10,446 bases of DNA from Chlorobiota bacterium (GTDB lineage: Bacteria > Bacteroidota > Ignavibacteria > Ignavibacteriales > Ignavibacteriaceae): positions 574-11,019 of the forward strand of contig RHKR01000044.1 in the NCBI GenBank assembly GCA_008363265.1. The letters run 5' to 3'. Below are positions 1 through 10,446 of the stretch, in pieces (position 1 is the first letter of the stretch; every line of letters begins with the position of its first letter). Both the position numbers and the translations under genes were made by a program. The notes below the pieces were generated by a model. The model was not told where the DNA came from. It saw only the letters and a list, made by a program, of their open reading frames with translations, and did no database searches.

Positions 1-1
1 G

Positions 2-3000
2 AAAGGCCTGACATATTCGGCCACCATTAAAGCAAAACTTACTCTCTCTTCCAAGGATCCCGAAACTCAGGAATGGGTAAACTCTGTTGTTCAGACAGTT
101 TACCTGGGGACACTTCCCTTTATGTCGGATCAGGCAACCTTTATTATCAACGGTGCCGAGCGTGTGGTTGTATCGCAGCTTCACCGTTCGCCCGGCGTTG
201 CTTTTGCTCAGACGGTCCACCCGAACGGAACCCCGCTTTATTCAGCAAGGATCATCCCGCTGAAGGGATCATGGGTCGAGTTTACAACCGATATTAACTA
301 TGTACTTAATGTATATATCGACCGCCGGAAGAAGTTCCCCTCAACCACACTCCTCAGAGCTCTTGGTTATGAGACAGATGATGAAATTTTAGAAATATTT
401 GAAATATACGAGACTGTTGATCTGAATGAAGCCGATCCGGAGACACTTCTCTCCCGCAAAGTGGCTACTGAAGTTTTTGATACTCACACCGGTGAGATAT
501 TCCTCAACAGAAACGATATCATAGATGAAGAAGCCGTTAAGATGATCAGGGAGTCGGGCGTTGAGTCGATCAACCTTATCCGCACTGATCTTAATCTTGA
601 CCAGAATCTTATTCTAAATACCCTTGAAAAAGACACGACCCACAGCAAGGACGAAGCACTTCTCTCGATCTACAGACAGTTAAGGACCGGTGAAGCACCG
701 GATATCGATACTGCGGCGGGTCTGCTCGACAAAACCTTCTTCAACGACAAGAGATACGATCTCGGCGAAGTTGGCCGTCACAGAATGAACGATAAACTGA
801 GCCTTTCAGGTACTGTACCCGATGATCTCACCGTTCTTCATATTCAGGATTTTATTGAGATCATGAAGTATATCATCAAGATGAAGGATGAAAATGCCGC
901 TTCTGATGATATCGATCATCTTGGCAACAGAAGAGTTAGAACTGTTGGTGAACAGCTCCAGCAGCAGTTCAACACAGGTCTCGCCAGAATGGCCAGAACA
1001 ATTAAAGACAGAATGTCGATCCGTGACGCGGAAGGTTTTGCTCCGATGGAATTGGTTAACGCAAGAACAATTTCGAGCGTAATCACTTCGTTCTTCGGTA
1101 CAAACCAGCTTTCACAATTCATGGATCAGACCAACCCTCTCTCAGAGCTTACGCACAAGAGAAGGATGTCGGCACTCGGACCCGGTGGTCTCACGAGAGA
1201 AAGAGCGGGCTTTGAGGTTCGTGACGTTCACTACACTCATTACGGACGTCTTTGTCCGATCGAGACACCTGAAGGTCCAAACATCGGTCTTATCTCCTCA
1301 CTCACGATCTTTTCACGAGTGAACAAGTACGGCTTCCTCGAGACACCTTACCGTGTAGTAAAAGATGGTGTGGTTTCCAATGAAGTGGTCTATCTGACCG
1401 CGGAGCAGGAAGATATGTTCACGATCGCTCAGGCAAATGCCCCGATCGACGAGAACGGCAGATTCATCAGAGAAAGAGTAAAATGCCGCAGAAAAGGTGA
1501 TTTCCCGATCGTGCACCCGCAGGAAGTCGAGTTCATGGACGTTGCACCGGCACAGATCGTAAGTGCTGCTGCTGCCCTGATCCCGTTCCTCGAGCATGAC
1601 GATGCGAACCGTGCCCTCATGGGTTCGAACATGCAGCGTCAGGCAGTTCCCCTCATCAAGCCTGAGGCCCCTATTGTTGGTACCGGTCTTGAAGGCAGGG
1701 TTGCACGTGATACTCGTTCAGTTATCGTGGCTGAAGAAGACGGTGAAGTTATTTTCGTTGATGCCGACAAGATCGTTGTTGACTACAACATCGATCCTCT
1801 TTCATTCGAGGCTCTAACCGAGTTTGAGGATGTAAAGACAGTAACATACAAACTTATTAAATTCTCCGGTACAAACCAGGAGACAAGCATCACCCAGAGA
1901 CCAGTGGTTAAAATGGGCCAGAAGGTTAGTAAAGGTGATGTACTGGCTGACGGTTTTGCTACCGATCAGGGTGAACTCGCGCTCGGCCGTAATATCCTTG
2001 TGGCATTCATGCCATGGAGGGGTTACAACTTTGAGGACGCCATCATTCTTTCAGAAAAGCTCGTGATGAACGATGTTTTCTCCTCGATCCATATCGAGGA
2101 ATTCGAACTCCAGGTTCGTGAGACAAAAAGAGGGGATGAGGAACTTACACGCGAAATTCCCAACGTGAGTGAAGAGACAGTTAGAAATCTCGATGAGAAC
2201 GGTATAATCAGGATCGGTGCCGAAGTTAAGGAAAGCGATATCCTTATTGGTAAACTTACACCGAAAGGGGAGTCGGATCCCACACCCGAAGAAAAGCTCC
2301 TCAGAGCGATCTTCGGCGAGAAGGCCGGTGAGGTTAAAGATGCTTCACTCCGTGCCACACCGGGTCTCCGCGGAACCGTTATTAAAACCAGACTCTTCAG
2401 CCGCAGAAGAAAAGACGCGGAATCGAAGAAACTCGAAAAGAAACTGAGTGAAGAACTCGAGATCAAATTCTCGAAAGACAAAATCGCTCTTCGTGAGAAG
2501 ATGATCGAGCGTCTCGCAAAGATCTGCGAAGGGAAAAAGAGTCTTGGAGTGAAAGACGAACATGGTATTACTGTGATCAAATCAGGTTCAGTAATAGATG
2601 CGTCCGCACTCGAAGGTGTTGAGATCATCGAAAAACTCGATGATAAACTTCCCTGGTTCGAAGATGAGAGAGCAAACGAGTTCGTTAGAGCGCTCATGAA
2701 AAATTATCTCAGAAAACTCGCCGATGTTGAAGAAGATTACAGACGCGAGAAACAGAAGATACAGATAGGTGATGAACTTCCACCTGGAATCATCCAGCTT
2801 GCAAAAGTTTATGTTGCAAAGAAAAGGAAGATCTCAGTGGGCGATAAAATGGCCGGACGCCATGGAAACAAAGGTGTTGTTGCCAAGATCGTTCCACAGG
2901 AAGACATGCCTTTCCTCCCGGACGGCACACAGGTTGAGATGATCCTCAACCCGCTCGGCGTGCCATCACGTATGAACCTCGGCCAGCTCTATGAAACAGC

Positions 3001-3514
3001 GCTCGGCTGGGTTGGTAAAAAGCTCGGCGTTAAGTTCGCCACACCGGTATTCGACGGTGCGGAAGTAAAAGATGTAAACGGCTATCTTGAGCAGGCCGGA
3101 CTGCCTGCCGGCTGTAAAACCGTCCTTCATGACGGTCGCACCGGTGAAGCATTCGACCAGAATGTTACCTGTGGATACATCTACATGCTTAAACTGAGCC
3201 ACCTTGTTGACGATAAACTCCACGCAAGGTCGATCGGACCATACTCTCTCATCACTCAGCAGCCACTCGGCGGTAAAGCCCAGTTCGGCGGTCAGAGATT
3301 CGGAGAGATGGAAGTGTGGGCTCTTGAGGCTTACGGTGCTTCGCACATCCTTCAGGAGATACTCACTGTCAAATCCGATGATGTTGCGGGTAGAACCAAG
3401 GTTTACGAGTCGATCGTTAAAGGTGAAAATATTCAGGAACCGAATGTGCCCGAAGCATTTAATGTACTCATGAAAGAACTTCAGGGTCTTGGCCTTGACG
3501 TTGAGATTGAGTAG
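2..3514 (+). CDS. rpoB: DNA-directed RNA polymerase subunit beta (5'-truncated by window edge)
   Basis: This is the beta subunit of RNA polymerase, which with beta' forms the catalytic cleft. The frame is open from base 2, giving 1170 codons before TAG. The visible N-terminus ([13 protein letters not shown]) aligns with about E. coli residue 90, so roughly 90 residues lie off the left edge. The ATG at 122 is internal (PFMSDQATF aligns with E. coli PLMTDNGTF) and is not the start. Family motifs run in order: [13 protein letters not shown]; the rifampicin pocket [20 protein letters not shown] (about 1103-1165); [20 protein letters not shown] followed by the flap; a charged, probably coiled-coil segment at about 2390-2570; [12 protein letters not shown] at 2840-2875, near the active centre; and the C-terminal [18 protein letters not shown], ending LGLDVEIE. 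The rifampicin-site residues equivalent to E. coli D516 (codon 1124), H526 (1154) and S531 (1169) are the sensitive type. No frameshift or internal stop is seen. It is followed 41 bases later by rpoC and is probably cotranscribed with it. Confidence 0.98.
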   Translation, partial: KGLTYSATIKAKLTLSSKDPETQEWVNSVVQTVYLGTLPFMSDQATFIINGAERVVVSQLHRSPGVAFAQTVHPNGTPLYSARIIPLKGSWVEFTTDINYVLNVYIDRRKKFPSTTLLRALGYETDDEILEIFEIYETVDLNEADPETLLSRKVATEVFDTHTGEIFLNRNDIIDEEAVKMIRESGVESINLIRTDLNLDQNLILNTLEKDTTHSKDEALLSIYRQLRTGEAPDIDTAAGLLDKTFFNDKRYDLGEVGRHRMNDKLSLSGTVPDDLTVLHIQDFIEIMKYIIKMKDENAASDDIDHLGNRRVRTVGEQLQQQFNTGLARMARTIKDRMSIRDAEGFAPMELVNARTISSVITSFFGTNQLSQFMDQTNPLSELTHKRRMSALGPGGLTRERAGFEVRDVHYTHYGRLCPIETPEGPNIGLISSLTIFSRVNKYGFLETPYRVVKDGVVSNEVVYLTAEQEDMFTIAQANAPIDENGRFIRERVKCRRKGDFPIVHPQEVEFMDVAPAQIVSAAAALIPFLEHDDANRALMGSNMQRQAVPLIKPEAPIVGTGLEGRVARDTRSVIVAEEDGEVIFVDADKIVVDYNIDPLSFEALTEFEDVKTVTYKLIKFSGTNQETSITQRPVVKMGQKVSKGDVLADGFATDQGELALGRNILVAFMPWRGYNFEDAIILSEKLVMNDVFSSIHIEEFELQVRETKRGDEELTREIPNVSEETVRNLDENGIIRIGAEVKESDILIGKLTPKGESDPTPEEKLLRAIFGEKAGEVKDASLRATPGLRGTVIKTRLFSRRRKDAESKKLEKKLSEELEIKFSKDKIALREKMIERLAKICEGKKSLGVKDEHGITVIKSGSVIDASALEGVEIIEKLDDKLPWFEDERANEFVRALMKNYLRKLADVEEDYRREKQKIQIGDELPPGIIQLAKVYVAKKRKISVGDKMAGRHGNKGVVAKIVPQEDMPFLPDGTQVEMILNPLGVPSRMNLGQLYETALGWVGKKLGVKFATPVFDGAEVKDVNGYLEQAGLPAGCKTVLHDGRTGEAFDQNVTCGYIYMLKLSHLVDDKLHARSIGPYSLITQQPLGGKAQFGGQRFGEMEVWALEAYGASHILQEILTVKSDDVAGRTKVYESIVKGENIQEPNVPEAFNVLMKELQGLGLDVEIE

Positions 3515-3541
3515 TTAAATAATTTGAAATCAGATACCCGG

Positions 3542-3547
3542 AAGGAG
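3542..3547 (+). promoter_or_regulatory. Shine-Dalgarno sequence of rpoC
   Basis: AAGGAG, within the longer GGAAGGAG, lies 8 bases before the rpoC ATG. It supports that start, and no promoter-like sequence is evident in the 41-base rpoB-rpoC spacer. The match is strong for a lineage in which most genes are expected to have weak or no SD. Confidence 0.85.
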
Positions 3548-3555
3548 TTTTTTAT

Positions 3556-7800
<4,245 letters not shown>

Positions 7801-7810
7801 CATTTTACGA

Positions 7811-7848
7811 AGGGTCCCCGGAATGGATCGGGGACTCCCTCCTTTTTT
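7811..7848 (+). terminator. Intrinsic terminator after rpoC
   Basis: The arms GTCCCCG (7814-7820) and CGGGGAC (7829-7835) form a perfect 7-bp GC-rich stem around an 8-nt loop, GAATGGAT. It can be extended by GG/CC across a one-base bulge. After CCCTCC comes a run of six T (7843-7848). Position directly behind the rpoC stop and the GC stem plus U-tract make this a standard Rho-independent terminator for the rpo unit. A few bases between stem and U-tract may be partly paired or may weaken it slightly. Confidence 0.88.
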
Positions 7849-7852
7849 ATGC

Positions 7853-7872
7853 CCCGCGGAATGGATCGCGGG
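7853..7872 (+). repeat. Second GC-rich hairpin with the same GAATGGAT loop
   Basis: The arms CCCGCG (7853-7858) and CGCGGG (7867-7872) form a perfect 6-bp stem around GAATGGAT, the same 8-nt loop as in the rpoC terminator. The shared block including the closing pairs is 12 bases, CGGAATGGATCG, at 7819-7830 and 7857-7868. The arms differ between the copies but each pairs with its partner. No T-run follows, so it is not a terminator by itself. It might stabilise the 3' end of read-through RNA, or be a member of a small repeat family. Function is unknown. Confidence 0.72.
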
Positions 7873-7876
7873 TGTT

Positions 7877-7897
7877 GCCTCTGAGCAACTCAGAGGC
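7877..7897 (+). other. Third hairpin, perfect 9-bp stem
   Basis: GCCTCTGAG (7877-7885) and CTCAGAGGC (7889-7897) are exact reverse complements separated by CAA, giving a very tight stem-loop 4 bases after the second hairpin. Only a loose, interrupted T-rich stretch follows (TTTATTTT from 7910), so it could be a backup terminator, an RNA 3'-end stabiliser or a protein-binding palindrome. The sequence does not decide between these. Confidence 0.6.
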
Positions 7898-7919
7898 CAT
7901 AGATAGGTTTATTTTGTAA

Positions 7920-7939
7920 GTCAAGTTAAAAAACTTGAC
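7920..7939. promoter_or_regulatory. Palindrome overlapping the rpsL -35 box (possible operator)
   Basis: The 8-base arms GTCAAGTT (7920-7927) and AACTTGAC (7932-7939) are exact reverse complements around AAAA. The right arm covers five of the six bases of the TTGACA -35 box, so a dimeric protein bound here would block or modulate polymerase. It lies upstream of the predicted start site, so it would not be in the rpsL mRNA. Operator function is inference; chance is possible because the region is AT-rich. Confidence 0.45.
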
Positions 7940-7965
7940 AATTAATTTATTTTATCCTATATTTG
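7935..7965 (+). promoter_or_regulatory. Promoter of the rpsL-rpsG-fusA unit
   Basis: TTGACA (7935-7940), a 17-base spacer and TATATT (7958-7963) make a near-ideal sigma-70 type promoter. The same -10 region reads TATATTTG (7958-7965), which fits the Bacteroidota -7 consensus TAnnTTTG, and the upstream TTG fits the -33 element at proper distance. The predicted start is near 7970, giving a leader of about 40 nt. It lies in the AT-rich stretch between the rpoC terminator and rpsL, which is where a separate str-operon promoter is expected. Confidence 0.82.
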
Positions 7966-7991
7966 AAGTCTGAATTTTTTTAAGTTTTGGA

Positions 7992-8012
7992 CAAAATCAG
8001 GAGTTCATTTTG
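7992..8012 (+). promoter_or_regulatory. rpsL ribosome binding site within a small inverted repeat
   Basis: AGGAG (7999-8003) lies 6 bases before the TTG start at 8010 and fixes that start. It sits in the 9-nt loop of an inverted repeat, CAAAAT (7992-7997) with ATTTTG (8007-8012), whose right arm contains the TTG codon. The SD would be exposed while the start codon is paired. The stem is AT-rich and weak, so any regulatory effect is speculative; the SD call itself is firm. Confidence 0.7.
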
Positions 8013-8396
8013 CCTACAATCAATCAGTTGGTAAGAAAAGGACGCACCGTTGTGCTTTCGAAAAACAAAGCGCCGGCCTTATCTGCCTGTCCTCAGAAAA
8101 GAGGAGTTTGCACCAGAGTTTACACGACAACTCCGAAGAAACCAAACTCAGCGTTAAGGAAAGTTGCAAGAGTAAGATTAACAAACCATATCGAAGTTAC
8201 CGCATATATCCCGGGTGAAGGTCACAATCTGCAGGAGCACTCGATCGTTTTGATCAGAGGCGGCAGGGTTAAAGATCTTCCGGGTGTCAGGTACCATATC
8301 ATCAGAGGAACACTCGATTCCAACGGTGTAGCTGACAGAAAACAGGGAAGGTCGAAATACGGAGCCAAGAGGCCCAAACAACAAAAAGGCAAGTAA
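8010..8396 (+). CDS. rpsL: 30S ribosomal protein S12 (uS12)
   Basis: This is ribosomal protein S12, which sits at the decoding centre of the small subunit and controls accuracy of tRNA selection. It has 128 residues (E. coli 124, the excess being a lysine/glutamine-rich C-terminal tail). Matching blocks include [44 protein letters not shown] and [15 protein letters not shown]43 and K88, whose substitution commonly gives streptomycin resistance, are both present, so the protein is of the sensitive type. D89, the residue that RimO methylthiolates in some bacteria, is also present. The start is TTG: it follows AGGAG at correct spacing and gives the canonical MPTINQLV N-terminus, and no in-frame ATG or GTG lies between the SD and that conserved start. 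It is the first gene of the str unit, 6 bases before rpsG. Confidence 0.98.
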   Translation: MPTINQLVRKGRTVVLSKNKAPALSACPQKRGVCTRVYTTTPKKPNSALRKVARVRLTNHIEVTAYIPGEGHNLQEHSIVLIRGGRVKDLPGVRYHIIRGTLDSNGVADRKQGRSKYGAKRPKQQKGK

Positions 8397-8402
8397 GCAG
8401 AT

Positions 8403-8870
8403 ATGAGAAAAAAGAGAGCACCAAAAAGATATATTAAGCCTGATCCCAGGTTTGGTGATTATTCACTGGCCAAGTTTATCAACGCTATTATGGAAGACGG
8501 CCAGAAAGAGACTGCCAGATCGGTGGTTTATGACGCGTTTACAATGGTTGAAGAGAGAACCTCAAAGCCGGCACTCGATATTTTCAAGAAAGCACTTCAG
8601 AATGTGCAGCCTGTTATTGAAGTAAGAAGCCGCAGAGTCGGCGGTGCCACATATCAGGTTCCAATGGAAGTTCGTCCTGAAAGAAGGATGGCCCTTGCTA
8701 TCAGATGGCTTAAGAGATATGCCTCTGACAGAAAAGACAAAACCATGGCCGGCAAACTTGCCAACGAGCTTATTGACGCTTCAAACAACGCCGGAAACGC
8801 CGTTAAGAAAAAAGAAGACACCCACAGAATGGCAGAAGCAAACAAGGCTTTCGCCCACTTCAAGTGGTAA
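8403..8870 (+). CDS. rpsG: 30S ribosomal protein S7 (uS7)
   Basis: This is ribosomal protein S7, a primary 16S rRNA binder that nucleates assembly of the 30S head and lies near the E and P sites. It has 155 residues, the usual length. Conserved blocks are the basic N-terminus, [56 protein letters not shown] and the C-terminal [21 protein letters not shown]. The ATG lies 6 bases after the rpsL stop with no clear SD in the gap; an AAAAAGG in the end of rpsL is far upstream, so translation may be coupled to rpsL. In E. coli S7 represses its own operon through a structured rpsL-rpsG spacer; the gap here is too short for that arrangement. Confidence 0.98.
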   Translation: MRKKRAPKRYIKPDPRFGDYSLAKFINAIMEDGQKETARSVVYDAFTMVEERTSKPALDIFKKALQNVQPVIEVRSRRVGGATYQVPMEVRPERRMALAIRWLKRYASDRKDKTMAGKLANELIDASNNAGNAVKKKEDTHRMAEANKAFAHFKW

Positions 8871-8895
8871 GATTATTAAGAAACAGACCCGATAA

Positions 8896-10446
8896 ATGAG
8901 CAAAAAGATACCTATAGATAGAGTTCGTAACATTGGAATCATGGCGCATATCGACGCCGGGAAGACCACTACGACCGAGAGAATATTGTATTATACCGGC
9001 CGTTTGCACCGACTTGGTGAAGTGCATGACGGTGCAGCTACCATGGACTGGATGGAGCAGGAAAAAGAGAGAGGGATCACTATTACCAGCGCGGCTACAA
9101 CATGCGCGTGGAGAGATCACCAGATCAACATCATCGATACTCCAGGACACGTCGACTTCACAGTTGAAGTTGAAAGATCACTCAGGGTACTCGATGGCGC
9201 CATAGCACTTTTTTGCGCGGTTGGCGGTGTTGAACCTCAGTCAGAAACCGTCTGGAGACAGGCTGACAAATATGGCGTTCCCAGAATTGCTTTCATCAAC
9301 AAGATGGACAGAATTGGTGCCGACTTCTACAATGCACTCGACATGATCCGTGAAAGACTCGGAGCCAATGCGATCCCCATCGCTCTTCCGATCGGTGCAG
9401 GAGACATGTTCGCGGGCGTTATAGATCTGATCGAGTATAAAGCTATTATGTATCACGAGGAAACCCAGGGTAAAGAGTTCGATATTATCGAAATCCCCAA
9501 AGACCTCCTCGAAATCGCCCAGAAATACAGAACCGAAATGCTTGAAGCAGTTTCGGACGTTGATGACACACTCCTCGTAAAATACCTCGAGGGAGAAGAG
9601 ATCACCGCCGAGGAGATCAGAGTGGTGCTTAGAAAAGCAACCATCGACAATGTGATAATCCCTGTGCTCTGTGGCGCATCATTCAAGAACAAAGGCGTTC
9701 AGATGCTTCTGGATTCTGTTATCGAGTTTCTTCCTTCCCCTATGGATGCGAAAGAGATCGAAGCACACCACATCGGCATCAACGACCAGGTTACAAGAGA
9801 AATTTCAGAGAGTGAAAAGTTTACCGCTCTCGCGTTTAAGATCATGAACGATCCTTACGTTGGTAAACTTACATTCTTCAGAGTTTATACAGGAAAACTT
9901 GATGCCGGATCATATGTATTCAATTCAGTTTCCGGTAAAAAAGAAAGAATCAGCCGTTTGTTGCAGATGCACGCCAACCATCGCGAAGAGATCAGCGAGG
10001 TAAGGGCCGGTGATATCGGTGCAGCAGTAGGTCTTAAATTCACGAGAACAGGTGACACTCTTTGCAGTGAAGATGATCCTGTTGTACTCGAAAGAATGGT
10101 ATTCCCTGAGCCTGTAATTCAGATTGCCATTGAACCCAAGACAAAAGCTGATCAGGACAGGCTTTCTGAATCACTCTCAAAACTCGCGGATGAAGATCCG
10201 ACGTTCAGAGTGCATGTTGACGAAGAAACCGCGCAGACTATCATCGCCGGTATGGGTGAACTTCACCTCGAGATCATCGTTGACCGCCTCAAGAGAGAAT
10301 TCAAAGTCGACGCGAATGTAGGTAAACCGCAGGTTGCTTACAGAGAAACAATTACAGAAAGTGTAGAAGCCGAAGGTAAGTTCGTTAAACAGTCCGGCGG
10401 TCGCGGTAAATTCGGTCATGTATGGCTCGAAGTAAGCCCGAACGAA
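8896..10446 (+). CDS. fusA: Elongation factor G (3'-truncated by window edge)
   Basis: This is EF-G, the GTPase that drives ribosomal translocation and, with RRF, recycling. The frame is open for 517 codons to the right edge; the family is about 700 residues, so the end of domain IV and domain V lie outside. GTPase motifs: G1 AHIDAGKT (17-24), switch/G2 RGITIT (59-64), G3 DTPGH (81-85), G4 NKMD (135-138), and a G5-region GASFKN (260-265), where E. coli has GSAFKN. Domain II ([24 protein letters not shown]-like [11 protein letters not shown]), domain III ([23 protein letters not shown]) and the start of domain IV ([22 protein letters not shown]) follow. The ATG gives [18 protein letters not shown], a normal EF-G start. 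No recognisable SD lies in the 25-base AT-rich gap after rpsG. The place behind rpsL-rpsG marks it as the str-operon EF-G; tuf would normally follow. Confidence 0.98.
   Translation, partial: MSKKIPIDRVRNIGIMAHIDAGKTTTTERILYYTGRLHRLGEVHDGAATMDWMEQEKERGITITSAATTCAWRDHQINIIDTPGHVDFTVEVERSLRVLDGAIALFCAVGGVEPQSETVWRQADKYGVPRIAFINKMDRIGADFYNALDMIRERLGANAIPIALPIGAGDMFAGVIDLIEYKAIMYHEETQGKEFDIIEIPKDLLEIAQKYRTEMLEAVSDVDDTLLVKYLEGEEITAEEIRVVLRKATIDNVIIPVLCGASFKNKGVQMLLDSVIEFLPSPMDAKEIEAHHIGINDQVTREISESEKFTALAFKIMNDPYVGKLTFFRVYTGKLDAGSYVFNSVSGKKERISRLLQMHANHREEISEVRAGDIGAAVGLKFTRTGDTLCSEDDPVVLERMVFPEPVIQIAIEPKTKADQDRLSESLSKLADEDPTFRVHVDEETAQTIIAGMGELHLEIIVDRLKREFKVDANVGKPQVAYRETITESVEAEGKFVKQSGGRGKFGHVWLEVSPNE

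Noticed and set aside
122..124. The ATG at 122 as the true start of rpoB
   Set aside because: The frame is open upstream to the window edge and those 40 codons encode conserved beta sequence ([18 protein letters not shown]), so the gene is cut by the window.
2023..2697. A 224-codon open frame on the minus strand inside rpoB
   Set aside because: It lies wholly opposite a highly conserved part of rpoB, is serine/leucine/phenylalanine-rich as expected for the complement of Lys/Glu-rich codons, and resembles no family I know. It is a shadow of rpoB codon use.
7829..7856. Alternative pairing of CGGGG (7829-7833) with CCCCG (7852-7856) as an antiterminator
   Set aside because: The pairing is possible, but the partner is transcribed only after polymerase has passed the U-tract, so it cannot prevent termination there. 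It is better explained as a by-product of two similar GC-rich hairpins.
8871..8895. A second promoter or regulatory RNA between rpsG and fusA
   Set aside because: The gap is 25 bases, with no -35/-10 pair and no stem-loop; fusA is most simply cotranscribed with rpsL and rpsG.
9670..9690. CGASFKN in the G5 region of EF-G instead of E. coli CGSAFKN as a possible functional change
   Set aside because: This position varies among EF-Gs and all other GTPase motifs are intact, so it looks like ordinary family variation.

Overview
This window is a core information-processing locus. It holds the 3' part of rpoB, complete rpoC, then rpsL, rpsG and the 5' part of fusA, all on the + strand. Every gene is identified by near-continuous similarity to well-known families. 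I found no mobile element, CRISPR array, tRNA, defence system or unrecognised gene, and no evidence of a previously undescribed system. The only stretches without protein genes are short: 41, 209, 6 and 25 bases. The interesting structure is concentrated in the 209-base rpoC-rpsL gap.

Organism: a bacterium, most likely from the Bacteroidota/Chlorobiota/Ignavibacteria (FCB) group, held with moderate confidence. The beta' subunit carries a trigger-loop insertion of about 185 residues, as Gram-negative lineages do and Thermus/Bacillus types do not. The rpsL promoter fits both a standard sigma-70 pattern and the TAnnTTTG -7 element typical of Bacteroidota. Strong Shine-Dalgarno sequences before rpoC and rpsL are unusual for classical Bacteroidota and would fit a deeper FCB branch better. 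The sequence alone does not give a species.

Layout: (1) 2-3514, rpoB, entering from the left with roughly 90 N-terminal codons missing; (2) a 41-base spacer with a strong SD; (3) 3556-7800, rpoC; (4) 7801-8009, an intrinsic terminator, two further hairpins, a palindrome overlapping a strong promoter, and a leader of about 40 nt; (5) 8010-8396, rpsL, starting at TTG; (6) 8403-8870, rpsG; (7) 8896 to the right edge, fusA, open at the end.

How the genes work together: rpoB and rpoC encode the two large subunits that form the RNA polymerase active centre, and end one transcription unit. rpsL, rpsG and fusA (the 'str' operon order, normally followed by tuf) form a second unit with its own promoter and supply the decoding-centre protein S12, the 30S head organiser S7 and the translocase EF-G. 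The rifampicin and streptomycin target residues checked are of the sensitive type.
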